Below are positions 9,253 through 17,258 of a stretch of DNA of 35,230 nucleotides, piece after piece. How positions within the stretch are numbered: the stretch's first letter is position 1; each line of letters opens with the position of its first letter. The position numbers and the translations under genes were made by a program. This DNA comes from Deltaproteobacteria bacterium. Lineage in GTDB: Bacteria > Desulfobacterota > Desulfomonilia > UBA1062. The stretch is from NCBI GenBank assembly GCA_011046135.1, contig DSBG01000004.1, forward strand, positions 1-35,230, read 5' to 3'. The notes below the pieces were generated by a model that was given only the letters and a program-made list of their open reading frames with translations, made no database searches and had not been told where the DNA came from.

Positions 9253-9951
9253 ATGCGGCTGAAAATCGGTGAAATCGCGAAGAAGAGCGGGGTTCCCCCC
9301 TCCACCATCCGCTTCTATGTCCGGCAAGGCCTGCTTCCCGAGCCTGACAAGGTGAATAAAAGCATGGCATACTATGATGAGAGCTGCATCGAGAAGGTAC
9401 GAGCGATCAGGCATCTGCAGGAAAAGAAATACTTTCCCCTGGCCGTGATCAAGAACATCCTGAGGAGGATGGATCAGGGCCTCGGACTCGAAGAGGCGGA
9501 GGCCATCGAAAACGCGGTTTTCTGCCCGGAACCCGATCCGGCGGAGAACCTCGTGGACAAAGCTGAATTCCTCAAGCTCACCGGTCTTACCAAGACAGAG
9601 TACACCAGGGCCATGGATCTCGGCCTCCTGATGCCCTATTTCCAGGAAAAGGGGCGTACCCTCTTCAACCCGGAAGACATCCGGTTCGGTCGAGAAGTCC
9701 TCAAGAGGCTCATAGAATTCGGTCATGATCTCAACCTGCTGGACTTTTACGTGGAACTCGGCAGAAAAATTGTCGAACACGAGGTCCGGTTCAGGAAGGA
9801 GGCGGTCAAGGGGAAATCTCAGCAGGAGAACATCCGCATCACCACGGAGATTTCAAAGATGGCGGATTTCCTGAGGAGCTACATCATGAGGCGGCTTTTC
9901 CAGCGCAGGGTGCAGACCACGATCCAGAAAAGCCTCAAGGGCTCCTCCTGA
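9253..9951 (+). CDS. MerR family transcriptional regulator
   Basis: N-terminal MRLKIGEIAKKSGVPPSTIRFYVRQGLLPEPDKVNKSMAYYDE; SD AAAAGGAG. Confidence 0.93.
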   Translation: MRLKIGEIAKKSGVPPSTIRFYVRQGLLPEPDKVNKSMAYYDESCIEKVRAIRHLQEKKYFPLAVIKNILRRMDQGLGLEEAEAIENAVFCPEPDPAENLVDKAEFLKLTGLTKTEYTRAMDLGLLMPYFQEKGRTLFNPEDIRFGREVLKRLIEFGHDLNLLDFYVELGRKIVEHEVRFRKEAVKGKSQQENIRITTEISKMADFLRSYIMRRLFQRRVQTTIQKSLKGSS

Positions 9952-10349
9952 AGAGGGGCACCTGAGGGCAGTTTCTTTCCCCTGAACTGGGAAATACTTT
10001 TCCCGACTATCCGTTGTGTTCCGTGGGTCTTCCGGTAAGGTGCTGAATTTTCTCGGTGCGGATTCGTGCATGGATTTTGCTAGGGTTTCTCCGTCCTGTT
10101 CCGGCGTGACAACTACGGGCGTCGTGGATGAACAGATTGTTCATGAAATTCTGATCGTGATCGTGTATACTGAGTGCGATCCGACGAGGGGGCGATGCTA
10201 CAAAGACGGGGGAAGAACGCGGGAGCACCGCTTCTTTTTTTCGTTCTTCATGCATCCCTCGATGCGTTACGACACGGGCCCCAGGAATGCCGGACGTAGC
10301 CGGCACCTCCGTGCTTGAGGGACCATGGGTCCCCGGGGAGGACGTGAAC

Positions 10350-11552
10350 ATGAAACAGCTTTCTGGGCACAAGACGCTCACCACTACCCTGATCACGGCA
10401 CTCTTCCTGGTCGCTGCGCTGGGAATAGCCGGCTGCGACAGGGACCACGGTGGCCCCCCTCACAACGCCAAGGAAGGGTTTTTCATCGATGGGGCGTTGG
10501 CAGGCGTTGAGGGGATGGAGTATGTCACGGTGGTCTGGAGCGGGATCACGGACAGACATGGCAGGTTTTACTATCAGGAGGGCGAGAACATCACGTTTTC
10601 CATCGGCGATGTCGTTTTCGACCGCACCCGTGCCCGATCCATCCTCACCACGGTGGACATCGTGGGCGGGTCCGCAACATCGAAGCACCCGAGGGTGCTC
10701 AACATGTCGCGGCTCCTGCAGTCCCTGGATTACGACGGCGACCCCGCAAATGGCATCACCATCGAAGATTCCTTCAGGGGAGCCCTCTCAGGCATCAGCG
10801 TCGACTTCAGCGACCCGGACTTTGCCGATTCCCGGAACGTCAAATTTATCTTCGCCACGCTGAATTCGTTGGGGCTGTTTCCCGACGCGGAAGAACGGGG
10901 CCTCGTGTCGGCAGAAGAAGCCCAGATAAACCTTGAAGAGACGCTGGCCTACTTCGAGGAACTGAAAAGTCGCGAACCCGAGCCGGTTCCCTTTGCCGGG
11001 TGTATCCTCGCTCCGCTGGGTAACGTCGTCATGTTCGAGGGTCAGTCCATAAACTTTCAGGCCTCGGTATCCGGAGGTGAACCCCCGTATAACTACCAGT
11101 GGAAGTTAGGTGACGGGAAAACGTCCCTGGAAAAAGACCCGGGGTTTCTCAAATTTTCCCCGGGGACGCACACCGTGGAGTTCCTGGCACTCGATGGAGA
11201 AGGGGCAATGGCAAGCGACGTGAGGAAGGTGACGGTGCTCTTCCGCGAACTCGACCAGGGAGTTCCCTTTCCTGATCGACGGGATGAAACCGCCATCGTC
11301 TTCATCACCTCTCCTCCGAAAAACACGACTATCTCTGCAGGAGACAGGCTGAACCTGAAGGCAGAGATCAGCATGGGAAACCCTCCCTTCAGGTACTACT
11401 GGGTGATCGATGGACAGAGGAACTTCACCTATCTCCTGGACCAGAAAAACGTGGAATTTCCAACATCGGGAGAATACACCATCAGTATCTTCCTCAGGGA
11501 CACCAACGGGGATGACTGGGTGGATCGTGTCAAGGTCACGGTGACCGAGTAG
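10350..11552 (+). CDS. Lipoprotein with PKD-like domains
   Basis: Lipobox AALGIAGC; PKD-like GGEPPYNYQWKLGDGKTSLEKDPGFLKFSPGTHTVEFLALDGEGA and a second similar segment; start refined to MKQLSG after GGGGAGG. Confidence 0.8.
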   Translation: MKQLSGHKTLTTTLITALFLVAALGIAGCDRDHGGPPHNAKEGFFIDGALAGVEGMEYVTVVWSGITDRHGRFYYQEGENITFSIGDVVFDRTRARSILTTVDIVGGSATSKHPRVLNMSRLLQSLDYDGDPANGITIEDSFRGALSGISVDFSDPDFADSRNVKFIFATLNSLGLFPDAEERGLVSAEEAQINLEETLAYFEELKSREPEPVPFAGCILAPLGNVVMFEGQSINFQASVSGGEPPYNYQWKLGDGKTSLEKDPGFLKFSPGTHTVEFLALDGEGAMASDVRKVTVLFRELDQGVPFPDRRDETAIVFITSPPKNTTISAGDRLNLKAEISMGNPPFRYYWVIDGQRNFTYLLDQKNVEFPTSGEYTISIFLRDTNGDDWVDRVKVTVTE

Positions 11553-11555
11553 CGG

Positions 11556-11711
11556 GAGAGTTGAGACAGTGCCGTGGAACGCATACCGGACCGCTCCTTG
11601 CAGAGTATTTCCAAGAGAGGTGATCATGGCCACGGCGGTACGCATCCGGGGCAGCTCCCTACAGAGTACTACCAAGAGAGGTGATCATGGCCACGGCGGT
11701 ACGCATCCCGG
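11556..11711. repeat. 61-bp direct repeat, two good copies plus a degenerate upstream copy
   Basis: CCAAGAGAGGTGATCATGGCCACGGCGGTACGCATCC starts at 11611 and, 61 bp later, at 11672. Confidence 0.85.
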
Positions 11712-11793
11712 GTCGTTCTTCCGGGAGGCACTCGTGCATGACCGCGGTTTCCCGTGGTGCAGGGACAACCGGGTTTCAGCGGGTTAATATTTC

Positions 11794-11822
11794 TTGACAA
11801 GAAAACAAGTGTTTTTTATAAA
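11794..11822 (+). promoter_or_regulatory. Near-consensus sigma70 promoter TTGACA-N17-TATAAA upstream of NMO paralog 1
   Basis: TTGACA 11794-11799; TATAAA 11817-11822. Confidence 0.75.
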
Positions 11823-11847
11823 CCTTATAGTTTAACTTTAATCTTTA
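11819..11847. promoter_or_regulatory. Candidate operator palindrome, site 2
   Basis: TAAAccTTAtAGTTtAACTtTAAtcTTTA, symmetric about 11833. Confidence 0.65.
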
Positions 11848-11905
11848 ATTTTGGTTCGGGCGGCAGCGTTGAAAGTGCTCTCCCATATCCGAAAAGGAGT
11901 CATGT

Positions 11906-13117
11906 ATGAAGACACGCATTACCGAGCTCTTTGGCATTCAGCACCCCATAATCCTTCCCGGCATGAGCTGGATCAGCACACCGAAGATGGTTGCAGCAGT
12001 CTCCAGTGCCGGAGGGCTGGGCATCCTCGCTACCGGGCCACTCGATGCCGAGCAGACCAGGGCTGCCATCAGGGAGATCCGATCGCTCACCGACAAGCCC
12101 TTTGGCGTGAACGCATCGCTCCTCTTTCCCGGGGCAGCGGAGAATGCCAAGGTGGCGCTGGAGGAAAAGGTGCCGGTGATCAATTTCTCGCTCGGCAAGG
12201 GTGACTGGATCGTGAAGGCAGCCCATGCATACGGCGGAAAGGTCGTGGCCACCGTGGTGAACTACCGGCACGCCAAGAGGGCACAGGACTACGGCTGCGA
12301 TGCCGTGCAGGTGACCGGCCACGAGGCTGCTGCCCATGGCGGAGACGCGACCACGTTCTGTCTCGTCCCGAGCCTGGCGAGCAAACTGAACATCCCCATT
12401 ATCGTGGCCGGCGGCGTTGCGGACGGCAGGGGTCTCGCCGGAGCAATCGCCCTGGGTGCGGACGCGGCCGCCATGGGAACCAGGCTCATGTCCACCAAGG
12501 AGAGCCCACTCCACGACAACTTCAAGAAGCTCTCCGTGGAAAAAGATATCTACGACACGGTCTATTCCACCCGTTTCGACGGACTCGGGTGCAGAGTGCT
12601 CAATACGTCTGCGGCCCGGGATGCCATCAGACAGGGGCTCAACCTGAGGAAAATGCTGGAGGCCCTGCCGAATTCGATGGAAATTTCCAAACAGCTCCAC
12701 CTCCCCTACATCAAGCTCTTCATCGGGGTGCTCCTCTCCGGGTGGAAGAACGCCAGGCAGCTCGCCTTCATGGCAAACGCGTTCAAATCCATTCGCGCGG
12801 CCACTGAAGACGGTGACGTCTCCAGGGGTGTCCTCACGGTGGGTCAGGCAACCGGTCTCATCCACGACATCCCCACGGTGGCAGAACTCATCGATCGGAC
12901 CGTCACGGATGCCGAGACCATCATGAAAGACCTTACCAGAATGGTGGACGGCAGGAAGTCGCTGACCCCGAAGAAAGAAGTGAAAAAAGCCGCGGGAAGA
13001 CCGAAGAAGACGGCAAAACCTGCAGATCAGACCGCCACTGCACCGAAGAAAAAGGACGTGACACAGAAAGAAAAACCTTCAAGGAAGAGAGGCAGGAAGA
13101 AAGTCGAAAAGAGCTGA
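11906..13117 (+). CDS. Nitronate monooxygenase / 2-nitropropane dioxygenase family protein with Lys-rich C-terminal tail
   Basis: TIM-barrel NMO pattern: GIQHPIILPGMSWISTPKMVAAVSSAGGLGILATG, VTGHEAAAHGG, PIIVAGGVADGRGLAGAIALGADAAAMGTRL. Confidence 0.92.
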   Translation: MKTRITELFGIQHPIILPGMSWISTPKMVAAVSSAGGLGILATGPLDAEQTRAAIREIRSLTDKPFGVNASLLFPGAAENAKVALEEKVPVINFSLGKGDWIVKAAHAYGGKVVATVVNYRHAKRAQDYGCDAVQVTGHEAAAHGGDATTFCLVPSLASKLNIPIIVAGGVADGRGLAGAIALGADAAAMGTRLMSTKESPLHDNFKKLSVEKDIYDTVYSTRFDGLGCRVLNTSAARDAIRQGLNLRKMLEALPNSMEISKQLHLPYIKLFIGVLLSGWKNARQLAFMANAFKSIRAATEDGDVSRGVLTVGQATGLIHDIPTVAELIDRTVTDAETIMKDLTRMVDGRKSLTPKKEVKKAAGRPKKTAKPADQTATAPKKKDVTQKEKPSRKRGRKKVEKS

Positions 13118-13145
13118 AAAACAACGCACCAGATCAAGAACAAAC

Positions 13146-13183
13146 AAGAGCGGTTGCATCGCGAATGCGGTGCAACCGCTCTT
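13146..13183. terminator. Hairpin terminator between convergent genes
   Basis: Perfect 13-bp inverted repeat AAGAGCGGTTGCA / TGCAACCGCTCTT with 12-nt loop, short T run on the plus strand. Confidence 0.8.
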
Positions 13184-13184
13184 T

Positions 13185-13240
13185 TCATGTCATGGCTGTT
13201 CGTGTACCGATCTCATGTCACGATGGTTCGTGTGCCGGCA
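13185..13240. repeat. Short degenerate 28-bp tandem duplication
   Basis: TCATGTCATGGCTGTTCGTGTACC (13185) vs TCATGTCACGATGGTTCGTGTGCC (13213). Confidence 0.5.
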
Positions 13241-13267
13241 TTGACGACACGTGACGGCGAGGCCATA

Positions 13268-14257
13268 CTAGTGAATGAGACTGCTTGCCTTTTTCAGGTG
13301 AGCGAGCGCGTCGTCGTGCATCTTTTCCAGGAGATCTCTGACACCCACTATTTCATGGATGTGGCCGATGGACTGACCGACCATGAGGGGTGCATCATCC
13401 ACGCTTCCATCCTCCCAGGCATTCTTGATCCGCTGGCCGGCGATCATGGGGATAATGGCCTCGATCCCCTCACCTTTCTGTTCCGCCTCAAGCACCTCAC
13501 AGATGATCCTGTTCTTCAGGGCCCTCCCCTGAAGACCCAGCGTCTTGCAGATCATGGTCGTGTCGTTTTCGTGTCTGTCGATGAGTTCCTGCTTGATCTT
13601 CTCGTGGACATCGCACTCCCTGGTGGCAATGAACCTGCTCGCCATCATGACGCCCTGGGCCCCGAGGGTCAGCGCAGCAGCGAGGGACCTGCCGTCGGCG
13701 ATCCCTCCCACGGTCACCACAGGGATCTTCACGGAATCCACGATCCTGGGTGTGAGCACCATGGTGGTGACATCGTCATCGAGGGGGTGGCCGCCCTCTT
13801 CAAACCCCGCAGCATAGATGCCGTCGTACCCGACTTTTTCCGCGTGCACGGCATGACGAACGGAACCGACCTTGTGAAAGAGCTTCACCCCGGCATTCTT
13901 CAGCGCTTCCAGGTTCTTCATGCCCAGCGCCTTGTCCAGGGGGCTGCCCGAAACCTCGATGCCGGAGACACGCTCTTCTGCGCAGACGCGCACGTACATT
14001 TCATGATGCTCTTTGGTGATGCGCACCGAGGGCAGGATCGTAATGCCCACCATGAAGGGCTTGTCCGTCAGCTTCCTGACCTCCCTGATGGCGTTCCTGA
14101 ACTCGTCTTCCGTCTCATAGTTGCCGGCGGTCAGATTCCCCAGTGCCCCTGCATTGGAAATCGCGGCACACAACTCCGGTTTGCAGAGCCACATCATGGC
14201 GCCGCAGATCACGGGATACTCGATACCAAACATCTCGGTGATGGCTGTCTTGATCAT
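13268..14257 (-). CDS. Nitronate monooxygenase family protein (paralog 2)
   Basis: MFGIEYPVICGAMMWLCKPELCAAISNAGALGNLTAGNY, GFEEGGHPLDDD, PVVTVGGIADGRSLAAALTLGAQGVMMASRF. Confidence 0.93.
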   Translation of the reverse strand: MIKTAITEMFGIEYPVICGAMMWLCKPELCAAISNAGALGNLTAGNYETEDEFRNAIREVRKLTDKPFMVGITILPSVRITKEHHEMYVRVCAEERVSGIEVSGSPLDKALGMKNLEALKNAGVKLFHKVGSVRHAVHAEKVGYDGIYAAGFEEGGHPLDDDVTTMVLTPRIVDSVKIPVVTVGGIADGRSLAAALTLGAQGVMMASRFIATRECDVHEKIKQELIDRHENDTTMICKTLGLQGRALKNRIICEVLEAEQKGEGIEAIIPMIAGQRIKNAWEDGSVDDAPLMVGQSIGHIHEIVGVRDLLEKMHDDALAHLKKASSLIH

Positions 14258-14281
14258 GTCTTCCTCCCCCTGTCCGTTTCA

Positions 14282-14312
14282 GTAAAGTTTAAAGTTGAAC
14301 TTAATACTTTAC
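14282..14312. promoter_or_regulatory. Candidate operator palindrome, site 3 (best symmetry)
   Basis: GTAAAGTtTAAAGTTgAACTTaATACTTTAC, 31 bp, symmetric about 14297. Confidence 0.7.
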
Positions 14313-14315
14313 AAC

Positions 14316-14344
14316 TGCCTACCCTGCTCCCGGTTTTCTGTCAA
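14316..14344 (-). promoter_or_regulatory. Candidate promoter of NMO paralog 2 (TTGACA-N17-TAGGCA)
   Basis: Minus-strand TTGACA at 14344-14339, weak -10 TAGGCA at 14321-14316. Confidence 0.45.
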
Positions 14345-14446
14345 GCCTTTCCTTCTGAACAGATCTCTTTTCACGACCGAGAGGGAGAGCCCGGAGGCGC
14401 GCCGCAGAAGACAGAGGCCCGGCACAGTCTCCTGACCAGCTGCATC

Positions 14447-14475
14447 TTGTCCTTTGAGCAGCCCTGTGCTAGGCT
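14447..14475 (+). promoter_or_regulatory. Candidate ftsY promoter TTGTCC-N17-TAGGCT
   Basis: Spacing and position 35 bp upstream of the TTG start. Confidence 0.4.
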
Positions 14476-14509
14476 TTCGTGCAGGCACTACGCATCGAGG
14501 AGGTATCTG

Positions 14510-15709
14510 TTGAACTATCGATTTTCAGGATACGACTACGTCATCTTCGGCTTCAGCTATGTCTTCTTCTTCCTGTTCGTCTCAGACGCATACGGCACCC
14601 TTCCGTTCACCCTGCCTGCCGAGCTCCCTGCATGGATCTTCCTCGTCCTGGCTGTTTTGTGCAACCTGTGGGTGCTGCCGATCCCGGGTATCCACCCAAG
14701 GAGGCCTCCCGCCCCCGAGATTTCCGGGGTTCCCGGTCCGGCAAAGGAGCTTCCCGAGGGTGAAGCAGCACTGCCGGCCGAAAAGAAACCCCTCGCAAAA
14801 ACCCCCAGGGAAAAACTCGAGCAGGGACTCGTCAAGACGCACAAGGGCTTTGTGGAGAGGCTCTCCTCGGTGTTCAAGCGTTCCAGCAGGGTGGACGAAG
14901 TTCTGCCGGAGCTGGAGGAGACCCTCGTGGGCACCGACATCGGGGTGAAGACGGCATACGCGCTCTTTGACTATGTGAAAAAGCACGCCGGCGATCTCTC
15001 CGGAACCGAAGCGATGCTCAAAGCGATCAAACAGCAGATTTTCTCCATCCTGGAACAACGCCAGGAGCCCCTGGATATTTCCGATGAAAAGAAACCCTTC
15101 GTGATCATGGTGACGGGGGTGAACGGCTCGGGCAAGACAACGACCATTGCAAAAATCGCCTACCGGCTGAAAAACGAGGGAAAATCAGTGATCATCGCAT
15201 CGGGGGACACCTTTCGGGCGGCAGCCATCGAGCAGCTCGAGCATTGGGCTACCAGGGTTAATGCCGACTTCATCAAGGCACACCAGGGCGCAGACCCTTC
15301 GGCAGTGGCCTTTGACGGTCTGCAGGCAGCCATCTCCAGGAATCACGATGTGCTCATCATCGATACCGCGGGCAGACTCCACACCAAGGAGAACCTCATG
15401 GAAGAGCTGAAAAAGACCAAGCGCGTCCTCGACAAGAAGCTCCCCGGTGCACCCCACGAAATCCTGCTCGTACTCGATGCCACCATCGGCCAGAACGCCA
15501 TCGAGCAGACCCGGCAGTTCAACAACGCGCTGGGTATCACGGGCATCGCCATCACGAAACTCGACGGGTCATCCAAGGGTGGCGTGATCGTGGGGATCGC
15601 CAACGAATTTTCCATCCCCATCAGGTTCATCGGTGTGGGGGAAGACATGGACGATCTCCAGTCCTTCCAGGCCGAATCGTTCGTGAACGCCCTTTTTATT
15701 GACAACTGA
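14510..15709 (+). CDS. ftsY: Signal recognition particle receptor FtsY with hydrophobic N-terminal extension
   Basis: SRP GTPase motifs GVNGSGKTTTIAKIA, SGDTFRAAAIEQL, DTAGRLHTKENLMEEL, TKLDGSSKGG; TTG start 5 nt after GAGGAGGT. Confidence 0.93.
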   Translation: MNYRFSGYDYVIFGFSYVFFFLFVSDAYGTLPFTLPAELPAWIFLVLAVLCNLWVLPIPGIHPRRPPAPEISGVPGPAKELPEGEAALPAEKKPLAKTPREKLEQGLVKTHKGFVERLSSVFKRSSRVDEVLPELEETLVGTDIGVKTAYALFDYVKKHAGDLSGTEAMLKAIKQQIFSILEQRQEPLDISDEKKPFVIMVTGVNGSGKTTTIAKIAYRLKNEGKSVIIASGDTFRAAAIEQLEHWATRVNADFIKAHQGADPSAVAFDGLQAAISRNHDVLIIDTAGRLHTKENLMEELKKTKRVLDKKLPGAPHEILLVLDATIGQNAIEQTRQFNNALGITGIAITKLDGSSKGGVIVGIANEFSIPIRFIGVGEDMDDLQSFQAESFVNALFIDN

Positions 15710-15733
15710 AGGTGATTCTTCAATAGTGGTGCG

Positions 15734-16732
15734 ATGCTCAGAATTGAAAAGAACCGTCTGAAGCGGATCTTCGAGGCCATGAGGTCCAGGTCCATCTTGG
15801 TCATCGGTGATCTCATGCTCGATCAGTACATCTGGGGGCGGGTGGAACGCATCTCGCCCGAAGCCCCAGTGCCTGTGGTGGAAGTTCAGGAAGAACGCTT
15901 CAAGCTGGGCGGAGCGGGCAATGTCGCCAACAACCTGCTCAGTCTGGGTGCTGCGGTTCGTATCGCTGCGGTCACGGGCAGCGATACGAACGCTGAAACC
16001 CTGCTGGGCATCCTGAAGGATCTCTGCATCCCGACAGACTACCTGCTGCCCGACCCGACACGGAAGACCACGGTAAAAACCCGCATCATTGCCCAGACCC
16101 AGCAGGTTGCACGAATTGACAGGGAAGAACGGGCCCTGGTCTCCGGTGCCCTCGGGGAACAGATCATCTCCTGCCTGAAGGATTCACTCCATGACATCGA
16201 TGCAGTCATCATTTCAGACTACGGCAAGGGGGTGGTGAGCAAGAATCTCATCAGGGATGCGGTGAAGCTCGCCCGGTCCCGGAAGCTGCCCCTGTCCGTC
16301 GATCCCAAGGAGAGGAACATCGCCTTCTACCAGAATGTGAGCGTGATTACCCCCAACGTCCGAGAACTGAGCTTCGGGGCGGGTATCAAGATCGAGGAAG
16401 AACACCACCTCCGCGAAGCCGCACTGAAGGTAAAGGCACTGCTGGGGTGCGACATGGTGCTCGTCACCCGGGGCGAGCACGGGATGAGCCTCTTTGAAAA
16501 AGACGGCAGCAGCACCGACATCCCCACCACGGCAAAGGCGGTCTTCGATGTCACCGGCGCGGGAGACACCGTGATCTCGTGCTTCACGCTGGCATGGGCC
16601 TCGGGAGCTACCCCCATCGAGGCCGCCGGCATCGCGAACATCGCTGCCGGCCTCGTGGTAGCCGAGGTCGGTGCAGCAAGTGTTTCGCGGGAACGCCTCT
16701 ATGACGTCTGCAGGGAGGAACTCTGTGGCTGA
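15734..16732 (+). CDS. D-glycero-beta-D-manno-heptose-7-phosphate kinase (RfaE1/HldE kinase domain)
   Basis: PfkB family: ILVIGDLMLDQYIWGRVERISPEAPVPVVEV, GGAGNVANNL, DVTGAGDTVISCF. Confidence 0.88.
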   Translation: MLRIEKNRLKRIFEAMRSRSILVIGDLMLDQYIWGRVERISPEAPVPVVEVQEERFKLGGAGNVANNLLSLGAAVRIAAVTGSDTNAETLLGILKDLCIPTDYLLPDPTRKTTVKTRIIAQTQQVARIDREERALVSGALGEQIISCLKDSLHDIDAVIISDYGKGVVSKNLIRDAVKLARSRKLPLSVDPKERNIAFYQNVSVITPNVRELSFGAGIKIEEEHHLREAALKVKALLGCDMVLVTRGEHGMSLFEKDGSSTDIPTTAKAVFDVTGAGDTVISCFTLAWASGATPIEAAGIANIAAGLVVAEVGAASVSRERLYDVCREELCG

Positions 16733-17258
16733 GGCTGCTGTACCGAAAGAGGTCATGCTCTTCTGCAGTGTTCTCTACAACACCAGGGCCCCGGTGGAAG
16801 ACGGCCTCGCATCCCTTGAGCAGCACTTCGGCCAGAGCATTTTTTCCGGTGATCCCCTCCCCTTTCCCTTTACCACGTACTATGAACCCGAGATGGGCGC
16901 CCCGCTTTCCAGGAGAATGATCGCCTTCAGGAGGCTCGTACCCAGGGACGCGCTGCCCAGGATCAAGCACATCGCCATGTCCATCGAGGACACGTTCCGG
17001 GAACGCGGGAACAGAACCATGAATCTCGACCCGGGGATCCTCAGCATGGAAAACATCTGCCTGGCAACCACGAAACCCTACAGCCACAGGATCTATCTGG
17101 CCGACGGCATCTGGGCGGAGATCACGCTCATGTACCGGAACCAATCATACACGCCCCTGGAGTGGACCTACCCGGATTATGCATCCAGGGAGATGATCGA
17201 GATGTTCAACACCATTCGGGAACACTACAAGAGGACCCTTCAATGCCACGAAGCATGA
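16725..17258 (+). CDS. DUF4416 family protein
   Basis: KEVMLFCSVLYNT...TTYYEPEMG...LDPGILSMENICLATTKPYSHRIYL; GTG start overlapping the upstream stop. Confidence 0.75.
   Translation: MAEAAVPKEVMLFCSVLYNTRAPVEDGLASLEQHFGQSIFSGDPLPFPFTTYYEPEMGAPLSRRMIAFRRLVPRDALPRIKHIAMSIEDTFRERGNRTMNLDPGILSMENICLATTKPYSHRIYLADGIWAEITLMYRNQSYTPLEWTYPDYASREMIEMFNTIREHYKRTLQCHEA

Noticed and set aside
11900-12865. Long minus-strand ORF (321 aa) opposite the NMO gene
   Set aside because: Antisense to a clear NMO coding region; translation lacks recognisable domains; typical GC-rich shadow ORF
13154-14509. N-terminal ~450-aa extension of the FtsY ORF
   Set aside because: Runs antisense through NMO paralog 2; a strong SD and TTG at 14510 give a normal FtsY start
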